Source: Candidatus Leptovillus gracilis (GTDB taxonomy: Bacteria; Chloroflexota; Anaerolineae; Promineifilales; Promineifilaceae). Taken from it: 64,000 nt of DNA. The stretch lies in assembly GCA_016716065.1 (NCBI GenBank), contig JADJXA010000002.1, positions 806,001 through 870,000 of the forward strand, given 5' to 3'. Below the pieces are notes generated by a model that was given only the letters and a program-made list of their open reading frames with translations, searched no databases and was not told the origin of the DNA. Positions 1 through 8,621 of the stretch are shown piece by piece. A program made the position numbers and the translations under genes. How positions within the stretch are numbered: the stretch's first letter is position 1; every line of letters begins with the position of its first letter.

Positions 1-17
1 ACAGTTAAAATTAGAAC

Positions 18-731
18 ATGAGTGCTAATATTCAACTACCGACAACCACCCAGGACTTCTATACCCAGGCCGATGAAATGTGGGAGGGAGCCAATGCGTA
101 TCAGGAGGAGATGGTCTACCTCTCTCCGGCGCAATTACCGCGCTCGCGGCAGATAGATGTGATGGCTGTTGGCGGTTTTCTGGTTTTGCTGATTATGTTC
201 TATAGTGTACTCGTTCAGCCCCGCACGGCCGTCTCCACCCCCAACCGCGCCATCCCCCAAAGCCAGGCAACGGCCGTGCCCGTGCAGCCCCAACCCCAGC
301 CCAAACCCGAACTCAGTGGCGACGCCACAGTTGTGGTGGCCCCTTACGCCAACTATCAGATTACCCAGGGGCTGCATGGCTATTCTTACGGCCATATGGC
401 TATTGATCTGGCCGCCGGGCGTGGCGAGCCGGTTTTGTCACCTATCAACGGCGTGGTATCGGCGCTCTACACCGATGAATATGGCAATCCTACTCTGGAG
501 ATTGAAAACGAGGTGTATGTGGTTTTGCTGCTGCATGGCGATTACAGCGTACAGATTGGCGACGAGCTGAAGGCCGGTCAGGTTGTTGGCGTGGAAAGCA
601 ATAAGGGCTACACCATGGATATGCAGGGCAATCTCTGTTACAACCGCGAATGGTGCGGCAACCACACCCATCTCAACGTCTACGACAAACGCATCCGTTC
701 CAACGTCAACCCGTTCGATTTGATCAATTAG
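18..731 (+). CDS. Membrane-anchored M23 (LytM-like) peptidase-family protein
   Basis: A 237-residue protein with a cytoplasmic N-terminus of about 48 residues, one membrane segment at about 50-67, a Pro/Gln-rich linker to about residue 95, and a C-terminal M23 peptidase fold. The zinc-site pattern of the family is visible as HMAID, then a central His-Gly-Asp, and HTH near residue 216. M23 enzymes cut peptidoglycan cross-bridges, but some are regulators without activity. It has no partner on its strand within the window. The start at 18 is the first ATG; its ribosome site is weak, and an upstream start outside the window cannot be excluded. Confidence 0.75.
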   Translation: MSANIQLPTTTQDFYTQADEMWEGANAYQEEMVYLSPAQLPRSRQIDVMAVGGFLVLLIMFYSVLVQPRTAVSTPNRAIPQSQATAVPVQPQPQPKPELSGDATVVVAPYANYQITQGLHGYSYGHMAIDLAAGRGEPVLSPINGVVSALYTDEYGNPTLEIENEVYVVLLLHGDYSVQIGDELKAGQVVGVESNKGYTMDMQGNLCYNREWCGNHTHLNVYDKRIRSNVNPFDLIN

Positions 732-741
732 CCAAATGTAA

Positions 742-791
742 CTGACAAGTTGACAGGGTGACAATTGACAAGATGACATCTGACAGGGTGG
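742..791. repeat. TGACAAGGTGACA-type intergenic repeat, copy 1
   Basis: Tandem degenerate units of the form TGACARGNTGACA lie ten bases after the stop of the M23 gene. Related blocks occur at 8149-8190, 53485-53529 and 55269-55298. Confidence 0.7.
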
Positions 792-857
792 CAATCGCCA
801 ATCCCTCGGCAAGTTCAGGACCAATCGTCAATCGCCAATTGTCAATCGTTTCCTGAC

Positions 858-2183
858 TCACTCCCGCCGCCAAAAAACAAACCCCACCCCGGCAATCAAC
901 ACCAGACCCAACGCCAGAGCCATCGCCCCAATGCCGAGGACCTGACCCAGGTCTTCGGTGTTGTTGCTGGGCACGGCCGTTGGCGTGGCTGTAGGCTGCG
1001 CCGAGGGCGTGAAGGTGGCTGATGGGGCGGGGGTGGTGGCAACGGCCGTTGCCATCACCGGCGTCATCGTCAGCGTAGGTTCACTGGTCGGCGTGGGCAG
1101 CGGCGTCGGCGAGACAATATACAACCCCTGTCCCACCGCCAGCAGGCTGTTCTCCGTGATGTTGTTGAAAGCCAACAACTGTTCGACCGTCAGTCCGTAA
1201 CGCAGCGAAATACCCCAAAGCGTATCACCGCTTTTTACAATGTGCGCCAACTGCGGCGTTGGCGTTGGCGGTGGGGCTTCCCCCGGCAGCAGCCGGATTT
1301 TAATCTCATCCCCCGGTTGCAGCGTGTCATCCTGCTGCATATTGTTCAGCCACAACAGTTCCCCCAGGTCCAGGTGATACCAGGCGGCAATCGTCCAGGC
1401 CGAATCGCCGGGGCGCACCTTATGCGTGGCCGGCGGTGTTGGCGTTGGGGGTGGTTCCTGCCCTTCGGCCAGCCGAATGAGTAGTTCGTCGCCGGGATGC
1501 AGGGAAGAGCTTTCGCTGAGGTTGTTGTAGAGCATGATGTCGGCGATGGTCACTTCGTAGCGGGCGGCGATGGCCCATAGGGTGTGCCCTTCGCCGACCG
1601 TATGCCAGATGGAGCCATCTTCGCGCGGCGCGTTGACCTCAATGGGAGCCACAAACAACGGGGCGTTGGGGTAAGCCACCTCTTCCTGCCGGTTGGCGGC
1701 GGTCAGCGCCGCGCCATCCGGTTGGCCCACTACCAGGACATAAAAATTCTGGTCGTGACCCTGAGCGAAGCCGACACCGGCCTGGGTGTAGCGCGTGGAA
1801 ATCATCGTATTGAAATGGGAGGCGCTGTTGCGCCACCAGGTAACGCCTTGCTGCGGCGTGAGTTTGGTGCCGCCGACGATGTTTTCATTGACAAAGCCGG
1901 GGTAGCCGACGGCGTTGGCGCGGGTTTGCGGCGAGGAACCGCCGGCGCCGGTGTGGCTGTAAACGGCCGTTTGCCCCATCCAATTGGCGTGGTTTTGCGC
2001 CGCCGCCGCCAGGGTGGGATTGTATTCAAACGGTGGCAGGCCATACGAGGCGCGCAGGGCATTCACCAGCGTTAAAATGTCGCCAGTGGGGGATTGGGCA
2101 GATACGGCCGTTTCTTGGATGTGGCTCCCCGCGCCTAAAATAAGTGCAGATAATAGGATCGCCAGGATTATTCGACGTAACAT
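858..2183 (-). CDS. Secreted CAP/SCP-domain protein with three LysM domains and a C-terminal anchor
   Basis: The chosen start (2183) gives 441 residues opening with a clear signal peptide (MLRRIILAILLSALILG); the frame stays open upstream to 2393, but that extension is basic, lacks family features and would overlap the divergent FHA gene. A CAP/SCP domain covers about residues 35-165, with SHTG, NENIV and HF motifs typical of bacterial CAP proteins. Three LysM modules follow (each starting H-x-V-x-x-G-[DH]), then a Thr/Pro-rich stretch and a C-terminal membrane helix ending in RRE. It is probably a surface protein holding peptidoglycan through LysM. The function of bacterial CAP domains is poorly defined. 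Confidence 0.88.
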   Translation of the reverse strand: MLRRIILAILLSALILGAGSHIQETAVSAQSPTGDILTLVNALRASYGLPPFEYNPTLAAAAQNHANWMGQTAVYSHTGAGGSSPQTRANAVGYPGFVNENIVGGTKLTPQQGVTWWRNSASHFNTMISTRYTQAGVGFAQGHDQNFYVLVVGQPDGAALTAANRQEEVAYPNAPLFVAPIEVNAPREDGSIWHTVGEGHTLWAIAARYEVTIADIMLYNNLSESSSLHPGDELLIRLAEGQEPPPTPTPPATHKVRPGDSAWTIAAWYHLDLGELLWLNNMQQDDTLQPGDEIKIRLLPGEAPPPTPTPQLAHIVKSGDTLWGISLRYGLTVEQLLAFNNITENSLLAVGQGLYIVSPTPLPTPTSEPTLTMTPVMATAVATTPAPSATFTPSAQPTATPTAVPSNNTEDLGQVLGIGAMALALGLVLIAGVGFVFWRRE

Positions 2184-2381
2184 GGCGGCAACTATAACAA
2201 CAATGCGCCGCCTTACCAAAAATTGAGAACTGCTGATTGGAATGGCTGGAGACTGTAAGGATGCGGGCGATGGCGTATAATAGTCTGGACCCTGGCGTTT
2301 AGTTTGCTGTTCGTTGGGCGCGATTTTGGCAAATCGCACAACCGCCAGGTGATTTCTCGAAACCTGTTCTCGGAGATGAGG

Positions 2382-3344
2382 ATGCGCGGACATTTTATCT
2401 CAGGGCCGGCCGCGTTGTTGGTGCTGCTTTTCTTCTTTTTACCCTGGGTCACTGTGTCTTGCAGTGGGCAGCCCCTTGGCCAGTTTACCGGCTATGATCT
2501 CGCCGTTGGCGCGCCGCTGTTTGTGGGGACTGACGCGGTGGGTGTGCCGTCGTTGCCCGCTCTGCCCGGCGACCGATTTTTGTTTGTGGTTCCTGGGGTG
2601 GCGCTGCTGACTTTGCTCTGGGTGGGCTTGGCCTTTGCCAGACAGCCGTGGGCGCGGCTATTGGGTTTGGGGGTGGTGTTAACGGCCGTTTCCGGTTTGG
2701 CGCTGTTGGCCTGGCGCTGGGCCATCTTGCGCCTCACGATCACGCCGCTGATGACGGTTGTTTATGAGCCGGGTTTGTGGCTGACGATGGGCGGGTTGGT
2801 CGGCATCCTCCTCGGTGGCGTTGTGTCTATTGTCCGTCCGCGCCAGGCAACGGCCGCGGACCTGGACGCCGAGCCACAGCCCACAGTCACCCTGCCCCCG
2901 CTGGAAATAGCCCTCAACCCAACGCCTGATCTATCACCGGAGCCAGCAACGGCCGTTGCCGATTTCCCACCCGTACCACCGGGCAGCCCAGCCAGCGAAC
3001 AAACCGAACTGATTGCCGCCGTGCCAGAAACGCTGGCCTGGCTGGTCATCCGCGACGGCGACCAGGCCGGTTCGCAGTACCGCCTGTTCGCCAAAACTTT
3101 GATTGGCCGCCATCCCACCAATGATGTCGCCCTGCCGGACAGCGCCATGTCGTCTGTTCATGCGGTTATCACCTGGGAAAACGGCCGTTTTACCCTCAAC
3201 GACTTGCAAAGCACGAATGGCGTTTATGTAAAGGAAGTGGGTGATTATAGCTGGCGGCGGGTGAATACGGCCGTCTTGAATAACAATATGCAGATCAAAC
3301 TGGGGCGCACCGTCTTCCACATGCTGGTCATTGCCGCGCCGTAG
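2382..3344 (+). CDS. Membrane protein with C-terminal FHA domain
   Basis: About 320 residues. The N-terminal half has several hydrophobic segments, starting at residues 7-25. A linker rich in Pro and Ala follows, then an FHA domain from about residue 225 with the full phosphothreonine-binding signature: LIGRHPTNDV, S-x-x-H (SSVHAV) and STNGVYV. FHA domains bind phosphothreonine peptides, so it is a likely partner of the kinase at 4960-6960 and of the PP2C phosphatase that follows it. The start at 2382 is preferred because GGAG lies six bases upstream; 2376 is also possible. It is divergent from the CAP/LysM gene. Confidence 0.85.
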   Translation: MRGHFISGPAALLVLLFFFLPWVTVSCSGQPLGQFTGYDLAVGAPLFVGTDAVGVPSLPALPGDRFLFVVPGVALLTLLWVGLAFARQPWARLLGLGVVLTAVSGLALLAWRWAILRLTITPLMTVVYEPGLWLTMGGLVGILLGGVVSIVRPRQATAADLDAEPQPTVTLPPLEIALNPTPDLSPEPATAVADFPPVPPGSPASEQTELIAAVPETLAWLVIRDGDQAGSQYRLFAKTLIGRHPTNDVALPDSAMSSVHAVITWENGRFTLNDLQSTNGVYVKEVGDYSWRRVNTAVLNNNMQIKLGRTVFHMLVIAAP

Positions 3345-3384
3345 GTTGAATCAGTAATCAGTGGGCGTTGCCGCTATAAATACA

Positions 3385-3416
3385 CACTGAGCACTGAACA
3401 CTGAATACCGAACACC
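3385..3416 (-). repeat. 7-bp tandem repeat (GTGTTCA type), copy 1
   Basis: On the minus strand this reads as degenerate tandem units of GTGTTCA/GTGTTCG. It lies about 20 bases before the PP2C start. The same family is found at 46960-46998 and 53092-53132. Confidence 0.6.
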
Positions 3417-3437
3417 CTGGACAGGTTAATAAATTTT

Positions 3438-4787
3438 ATGTCTATACAAACAAACAATTACGATCCCCGCCTGGTTGGCGCTGTGACCGACCAGGGACCA
3501 ACCCGCGTGGGCAACCAGGATGCCCTGTGGGTTCCAGACCGGGCCACGCCAACCGGGTTGGGCGCACTGTATGTTGTGGCCGACGGCGTTGGCGGGCAGG
3601 AACATGGGGCGGAGGCGGCGCGCATGGTAACGGCCGTCTTATCCGATGTCTTCTATCGTTCCAGACAGCAAGGCCATCCGGTTGCCGCCGCGCTGAAGGA
3701 GGCTGTGGAACAGGCCAACCAGGCTGTCTTTGATGACGCTGCCAGCCGCGACGCCAAAATGGGGGCTACCGTGGTGGCCGCCGTCGTAGACGCCGGGCAG
3801 GTCACGGTGGCCCACGTCGGCGATGCGCGCGCCTATCTGGTGGACGGGCGCAAGCTGCGGCCGTTAACCCGCGACGATACTTGGGTGCAGAATCAGGTAG
3901 ACGCCGGCCTGCTCGCGCCAGAAATGGCCGAAAAACATGAGTTTCGTAATGTGGTCACGCAGGCATTGGGCAACCGGGAAGAGGTAAACGTCCACATCAC
4001 CCAGCCCCAGTCATTTGGTCCAGACGCCACCCTTTTGCTTTGTTCCGATGGTTTGTATGACGTGGTGACGCCAGAAAGCCTGTACGATTTGCTGACGCAG
4101 GGTGATGCGCCGCCGGCAGCCGCCAGGGCGTTGGTGCAGGCAGCCATCACCGCCCAGGCCAGCGACAATATAACGGCCGTTGTTGTTCAGGCCGCGCTGA
4201 CCGATTCGGTCTCACCCGCCGCGGCCGCTGGGCGTTCCGTGCCGCTTTGGCTGCTCATCCTCATTGTCGTAGTGGTGGTCGCTGTGGTCGCCGGGCTGTT
4301 TGGCGTTTGGTGGACGACCCGCCCGTCGGCGGCGAGCGGCGGCGACGACGCGCCGGTTGTTTTGCCCACAGACAGCGCGGCGGAACAGGAAACGGCCGTG
4401 CCCTCCATTACCCCCTTACCCACCGCCACCGTGGCCGCCACAGACACCCCTGCGCCCACCCCCTCGCCCACGCCAGAACCGTCGGCGACGCCCCTGCCGG
4501 CCGAGCCAGAAGCGTGCATCATCACCCCTGGGCTGTTGTTTGTCTGGCCGGATGCGGCGATGGCCGCCGGTGGCTGCGAAACGGCCGTTGCCCAGTACAG
4601 CTTCGTCAGCGGCGACCGCGTTATGCTGATCGGCGATGGACCGCGCAGCCTGCCTGTCCCCGGCCAGTGCAGCCTCGCCGATGAGTTTGTCCAGGTCCAA
4701 TCCGCCGCCGATCCGCTGGTGGTGGGCTGGGTATTTTTAGACCAGGTCCAACAGCTAGAGCCAGGGCAGGCCTGCCCGGATCCTTAG
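3438..4787 (+). CDS. PP2C-family Ser/Thr protein phosphatase, membrane-anchored
   Basis: 449 residues. Residues 10-252 form a complete bacterial PP2C domain with the metal-binding aspartates in NQDAL (Asp28), VADGVGG (Asp49), SDGLYD (Asp204) and ASDN (Asp243), and GDARAYL near 129. A strong membrane segment spans about 269-291. It is followed by a Thr/Pro-rich linker and a C-terminal extracytoplasmic part with cysteines (about 358-449) that I do not recognise. PP2C enzymes reverse Hanks-type kinase phosphorylation; the kinase gene lies directly downstream on the same strand and the FHA gene directly upstream. Confidence 0.93.
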   Translation: MSIQTNNYDPRLVGAVTDQGPTRVGNQDALWVPDRATPTGLGALYVVADGVGGQEHGAEAARMVTAVLSDVFYRSRQQGHPVAAALKEAVEQANQAVFDDAASRDAKMGATVVAAVVDAGQVTVAHVGDARAYLVDGRKLRPLTRDDTWVQNQVDAGLLAPEMAEKHEFRNVVTQALGNREEVNVHITQPQSFGPDATLLLCSDGLYDVVTPESLYDLLTQGDAPPAAARALVQAAITAQASDNITAVVVQAALTDSVSPAAAAGRSVPLWLLILIVVVVVAVVAGLFGVWWTTRPSAASGGDDAPVVLPTDSAAEQETAVPSITPLPTATVAATDTPAPTPSPTPEPSATPLPAEPEACIITPGLLFVWPDAAMAAGGCETAVAQYSFVSGDRVMLIGDGPRSLPVPGQCSLADEFVQVQSAADPLVVGWVFLDQVQQLEPGQACPDP

Positions 4788-4821
4788 GAACCAGGATTAA
4801 ATGACCCCCGCAACCTCAGGG

Positions 4822-4888
4822 CGTCATGCCTGCGAAGGCAGGCATCCACTCCTGCAAAACATGGATTCCCGCCTTCGCGGGAATGACG
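4822..4888. repeat. Long imperfect inverted repeat (CGTCAT...ATGACG)
   Basis: Two arms, 4822-4848 and 4862-4888, are imperfect reverse complements. Each arm also folds on itself (GCCTGCGAAGGCAGGC and CCCGCCTTCGCGGG). It lies between the PP2C and kinase genes and has no T-tract fitting a terminator. Confidence 0.75.
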
Positions 4889-4959
4889 AGTCTCGCACTT
4901 AATTGAACTTTCGTTCCTTAGCGCGACAGCGAAACCCTCGCGGTTTTTAGGACGGCATC

Positions 4960-6960
4960 ATGACATCAGACCCCAAACAACTCATTGGGCAGAAAATTGG
5001 TCAATATGAAGTGACCAGCCACATCGCCCGCGGCGGCATGGCCGACGTTTACCAGGCGTTCGACGTGCAGTTGCAGCGCAAAGTAGCCCTGAAGGTGATG
5101 TTGGCCCAGCTTTCGGCCGATTCGCAGTTTGTCGAACGCTTCCGGCGCGAAGCGCAGACTGTCGCCCGGCTGGAACATCCCAACATCATTCAGGTGTTTG
5201 GCATTGGGCTGACGCCGGACCAACGGCCGTATATCGCCATGCCATTTATTGAGGGTGGATCGCTGCGGGAAACGTTGGAGCTGCTCAAAAAGCGGGGCAG
5301 CTTGCTGCCCACCACGCAGGCGCTGGCGATTGTGCGCCAGATGGCCGACGCGCTGCGGGTGGCCCACGCCGCCGACATTATCCACCGCGACATCAAGCCC
5401 AGCAATATCTTGCTGCGCCCAGATGGCACGCCCATGTTGGTAGACCTGGGCATCGCCGCCGTGCAGAGCGCCCCCAAGCTGACGCAAACCGGCACGCTCA
5501 TCGGCACGCCCAGTTACATGTCGCCAGAGCAGGCGCGTGGCGAACGACTAGACGGCCGTTCCGACCTCTACTCCCTGGGCGTCATTTTGTATGAGATGCT
5601 GGCCGGGCGACGGCCGTTTGAAGCCGAAGACCCATTGGCCGTGCTGCACAAACATGTCTACGAAGAGCCAATTCCCCTGGAACAAATTCGCCAGGACCTG
5701 ACGCCCCACACCCGTTACGTGGTGCAGGCCGCCATGCAGAAAACCCCCATGCACCGCTTCCAAACGGCCGCCGATATGATCAATGCCATAGACCAGGCCA
5801 TTGAGGCCGAGGGTGGACCGGGGCGCATCTCCACATCGGGCGCGTGGCGGCCAGGGCCGATGGCCCAGTACACCATCAGCCCGGCCAACCTGGCGCCGCC
5901 CGGCTGGCCGCCAGGCACCGAGCCGACTGTGCCGCGCGCCGCCGGTAGCCGCAAAGGAGCGCTGATTGGCCTGGTAGTGGTCATTTTGCTGCTGCTGCTG
6001 GGCGGTGGCGGCTATGCGGCGCTGCGTGTGCGGGGCGGGTTGGCAGCTGCGGCTACGCCCACGCCCACGCCCACCACCGCCATCATCGTCGTGGAAAACA
6101 CGCCCGCTTCGCCCACAGTACCGCCAGAAACGCCGCTGCCCGTCGTGACGCTGCCCAGCGCCACGCTGCCCAGCGCCACGCTGTCGCCAACGCCCGACCC
6201 CGCCGCGAACCCCACCTTCACGCCCCAGCCCACAGAAACACCTGACCCCGGTCCGGAGCGGCTGACAATCGGCTACTCGGCCGGGAATCGGCCGATTGAA
6301 GTGGTGCGCATGGGCGGCGGTCCGCAGGCCATTGTGATGATTGGCGGCTTGCATGCCGGGGCCGTACCCGGCAGTGTGACCCTGGCCGAGACGGCCGTCA
6401 CTCATTTTTCGGCCAATCTGGCCGAAATACCGCCGGAAGCCACGTTGTATATCATCCTGAACGCCAATCCAGACAGTCCGCCGGCGGTAGGGGAGCTAGA
6501 CGGCCGTCTCAACGCCAATCGTGTAGACCTGAACCGCAACTGGGACTGCCGCTGGGTCAAAGACGCCACCTTCCGCGGCAGCACCGTGCCCGGGCTGGGC
6601 GGCCCGGCCGCCTTCTCCGAGCCAGAAACGAGGGCATTGGCCGAGTTTATACAGACGGTGGATGCGCGGGCTGTGGTTTTTTGGGAAGCCAGAACCACCA
6701 ATGGACTGTCCTCTCCCGGCGCGTGCGATGGGCCAAGCCAGGTGTCTGTACCCCTGGCTCAGTCATACGGCATCGCCGCCGGTTATCCCATCGCCGATTT
6801 TGAGAATCTGACCAATCAGACTCTTAATGGTGACGGCACAAACTGGCTAGACGGCCAGGGTATCCCGGCCATTGCCGTCATTTTGCCGGATTATGTGACG
6901 GTGGATTGGCGCGACAATCTGGCCGGGATTCGCGCCGTCTTGCGCGATTTTGGCCGTTGA
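4960..6960 (+). CDS. Hanks-type Ser/Thr kinase fused to a degenerate M14 carboxypeptidase-like domain
   Basis: 666 residues. A cytoplasmic kinase domain (about 15-280) has the glycine loop, Lys45, Glu64, HRDIKPSN (142-149), DLG at 162 in place of DFG, and GTPSYMSPE. One membrane helix lies at 333-355, then a Thr/Pro linker. Residues about 435-666 align with the M14 lipoprotein encoded next door. The DLNRNWDC motif is kept, but putative zinc and catalytic residues are changed: His465 remains, while the positions matching Glu128, His247 and Glu308 of the neighbour are Val469, Glu576 and Ile641. I infer an extracytoplasmic sensing domain without catalysis. Usual bacterial kinases carry PASTA or other sensors here. 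Confidence 0.9.
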   Translation: MTSDPKQLIGQKIGQYEVTSHIARGGMADVYQAFDVQLQRKVALKVMLAQLSADSQFVERFRREAQTVARLEHPNIIQVFGIGLTPDQRPYIAMPFIEGGSLRETLELLKKRGSLLPTTQALAIVRQMADALRVAHAADIIHRDIKPSNILLRPDGTPMLVDLGIAAVQSAPKLTQTGTLIGTPSYMSPEQARGERLDGRSDLYSLGVILYEMLAGRRPFEAEDPLAVLHKHVYEEPIPLEQIRQDLTPHTRYVVQAAMQKTPMHRFQTAADMINAIDQAIEAEGGPGRISTSGAWRPGPMAQYTISPANLAPPGWPPGTEPTVPRAAGSRKGALIGLVVVILLLLLGGGGYAALRVRGGLAAAATPTPTPTTAIIVVENTPASPTVPPETPLPVVTLPSATLPSATLSPTPDPAANPTFTPQPTETPDPGPERLTIGYSAGNRPIEVVRMGGGPQAIVMIGGLHAGAVPGSVTLAETAVTHFSANLAEIPPEATLYIILNANPDSPPAVGELDGRLNANRVDLNRNWDCRWVKDATFRGSTVPGLGGPAAFSEPETRALAEFIQTVDARAVVFWEARTTNGLSSPGACDGPSQVSVPLAQSYGIAAGYPIADFENLTNQTLNGDGTNWLDGQGIPAIAVILPDYVTVDWRDNLAGIRAVLRDFGR

Positions 6961-6984
6961 TGTCGGGCTGTATTCTGCGGTTGT

Positions 6985-7034
6985 CGGGCGATTTGGAAAA
7001 TCGCCCAGTAAACGATTTGGAAAATCGTTCTACA
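6985..7034 (+). repeat. Twin-hairpin repeat (GGGCGATTT...AAATCGTTC type), copy 1
   Basis: Two consecutive small palindromes, GCGATTTGGAAAATCGC and ACGATTTGGAAAATCGT, separated by a few bases, end 16 bases before the M14 start. A homologous block lies reversed at 23043-23097. Confidence 0.7.
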
Positions 7035-7050
7035 CATTGATGGATGACAT

Positions 7051-8052
7051 ATGAAGCGATCTGGTTTGTTTGCTGGCGTTTGGCTGGTTGTGGTTTTGTT
7101 GTTCCTATCGGGCTGCCAACCGGCAGAAATTTTGCTGCCAACGCCAATGGCGACGGCCGTGTTGTTGGGCACGTTTACTCCCCAGCCCACGCCCACCTAT
7201 ACCCTTATTCCCACAGTGACGGAGACGGCCGTGCCCACCAGTACGCCGGTGCTGCAACGGCCGTCGCCCACGCCATTCCCCACCGACACGCCGCCGGCGA
7301 CGGCCACCACCCCGGCCAACGCCATCACCCAAACGATTGGCTTTTCCACTCAAGGGCGGCCCATCGTAGCGTATCAATTCAAAAACGGACCCAACCACGT
7401 TGTTTTTGTCGGTGGGATACACGGCGGGTATGAATGGAATACTATCCTGTTGGCATACGAGGCCATTGACTATTTTCGGGTTAACCTGGATCGCATTCCC
7501 GACGCCGTCACGCTGCACATCATCCCTTCGGCTAACCCGGACGGGCAGTTTTTGGTGACAGGACGCGAGGGGCGATTTGCGCCAAGCCATGTCTCCGGTG
7601 ATACGTTTCCCGGCCGGCTCAACGGCAACGCTGTGGATCTGAACCGTAATTGGGATTGTCAGTGGCAGCAGTGGGCTTTGTGGCGTGACCAAAGGGTAAG
7701 CGGTGGGAGTGAACCGTTTTCTGAGCCAGAGACCATTGCCCTGCGCGATTATTTGCTGGCGCTGCAGCCCAAAGGGGTCATTTTTTGGCACAGCGCCCTC
7801 AATGCGGCCATCGCCTCCGGCTGCCCCACCACCTATCAGCCATCCTATGACCTGGCGACTGTTTATGGCTTAGCCAGCGGCTACCCGATTATTGAGGCAT
7901 TTACCAGTTATGCCATCACCGGCGACGCCAGTGATTGGTTAACTACGCAAGGCATCCCAGCCATAACGGTCGAGTTGATCAACCACGACGATACCGATTG
8001 GCCGCAAAATCTGGCGGGCATGTTGGCGGTGTTGTTTTATGACAACAAATAA
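7051..8052 (+). CDS. M14-family zinc carboxypeptidase-like lipoprotein
   Basis: 333 residues beginning with a lipoprotein signal (lipobox LSGC, Cys22), then a Thr/Pro-rich linker to about 90 and an M14-like catalytic domain. Candidate zinc ligands are His124 and Glu128 (GGIHGGYEW) and His247 (FWHSAL). DLNRNWDC (about 196-203) matches the substrate-binding Arg/Asn motif of the family, and Glu308 (TVELI) fits the catalytic glutamate. The enzyme probably trims C-terminal residues from peptides or cell-wall fragments outside the membrane; the substrate is unknown. It is a close paralogue of the extracytoplasmic domain of the kinase upstream and is only about 90 bases from it on the same strand. 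Confidence 0.85.
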   Translation: MKRSGLFAGVWLVVVLLFLSGCQPAEILLPTPMATAVLLGTFTPQPTPTYTLIPTVTETAVPTSTPVLQRPSPTPFPTDTPPATATTPANAITQTIGFSTQGRPIVAYQFKNGPNHVVFVGGIHGGYEWNTILLAYEAIDYFRVNLDRIPDAVTLHIIPSANPDGQFLVTGREGRFAPSHVSGDTFPGRLNGNAVDLNRNWDCQWQQWALWRDQRVSGGSEPFSEPETIALRDYLLALQPKGVIFWHSALNAAIASGCPTTYQPSYDLATVYGLASGYPIIEAFTSYAITGDASDWLTTQGIPAITVELINHDDTDWPQNLAGMLAVLFYDNK

Positions 8053-8148
8053 ATCTACAAGCTGTGCCTGCGCCCGGCCTAAACTGCCGGGTCCGTAAGA
8101 CCGCCGAGGTATGCCAACGGGGAGCCGCTTTCAGACAACTTCTTGTAC

Positions 8149-8190
8149 TTGATAAGGTGACAAGGTGACATCTGGCAAGGTGACAAAAAT
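8149..8190. repeat. TGACAAGGTGACA-type intergenic repeat, copy 2
   Basis: Reads GATAAGGTGACAAGGTGACA then TCTGGCAAGGTGACAAAAAT. The block at 53485-53529 is nearly the same sequence. Confidence 0.8.
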
Positions 8191-8252
8191 GCCAGATTAT
8201 GCAATGGTCATAGGTTAGTCAGACTCATCAAGTTAAGGACATCGCGTCGCAT

Positions 8253-8340
8253 TGTCATTCTGAGCGGAGTCTTCGGAGCGAAGAATCCCTATTGGTATAC
8301 GGGAAAGGGATTCTTCCTCGAAGACTCGTCAGAATGACAA
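8253..8340. repeat. Long imperfect hairpin (TTGTCATTCTGA...TCAGAATGACAA)
   Basis: The outer arms TTGTCATTCTGA and TCAGAATGACAA are exact reverse complements. The arms continue inward with mismatches through AGTCTTCG/CGAAGACT and GAAGAATCCCT/AGGGATTCTTC, giving a stem of roughly 37 bp. No T-tract follows. Confidence 0.8.
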
Positions 8341-8446
8341 CGATTCTACTAACCCTTGACCATTACAAAAAATGCCAGATTACAACCTTTGCTTCAGCAG
8401 TAATTCCAATTATGGAACTGGTGCGCTGTTGACACCGGTTGAAACC

Positions 8447-8524
8447 GACGTCTGAGAGACACAAAACCCGTTAATACGGGTTGGGAGTGTCGCCTCAACG
8501 TGCTTCAGCACGTTTTTTGTCTCA
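8447..8524 (+). other. Structured segment with outer stem and two inner hairpins
   Basis: An imperfect outer pairing (CTGAGAGACACAAAAC with GTTTTTTGTCTCAG) encloses AACCCGTTAATACGGGTT and AACGTGCTTCAGCACGTT. The second hairpin runs into a T-tract. It could be a small RNA with its terminator or a mobile palindromic element. I find no tRNA features in it. Confidence 0.45.
8497..8518 (+). terminator. Rho-independent terminator-like hairpin
   Basis: Stem AACGTGC / GCACGTT with loop TTCA, followed directly by a T run. It lies 445 bases after the M14 stop, so it may end that transcript or a small RNA. Confidence 0.55.
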
Positions 8525-8621
8525 GTCTGGGAATTCATTCCTTAGCCCATTGGCTACAAGTTAAGTTTTTTTGATCTTTGTCAAGGCGCAAAATTGGCAC
8601 GGAAACACCGCGAAACGCTAT

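Noticed and set aside
2184..2393. 70-residue upstream extension of the CAP/LysM protein
   Set aside because: It would bury the signal peptide, is basic and unlike the family, and overlaps the divergent FHA gene.
5548..6405. A 285-residue open frame on the minus strand inside the kinase gene
   Set aside because: It lies opposite a clear kinase/M14 protein, is Gly/Arg/His-rich and has no domain pattern; long antisense frames are expected in GC-rich coding DNA.
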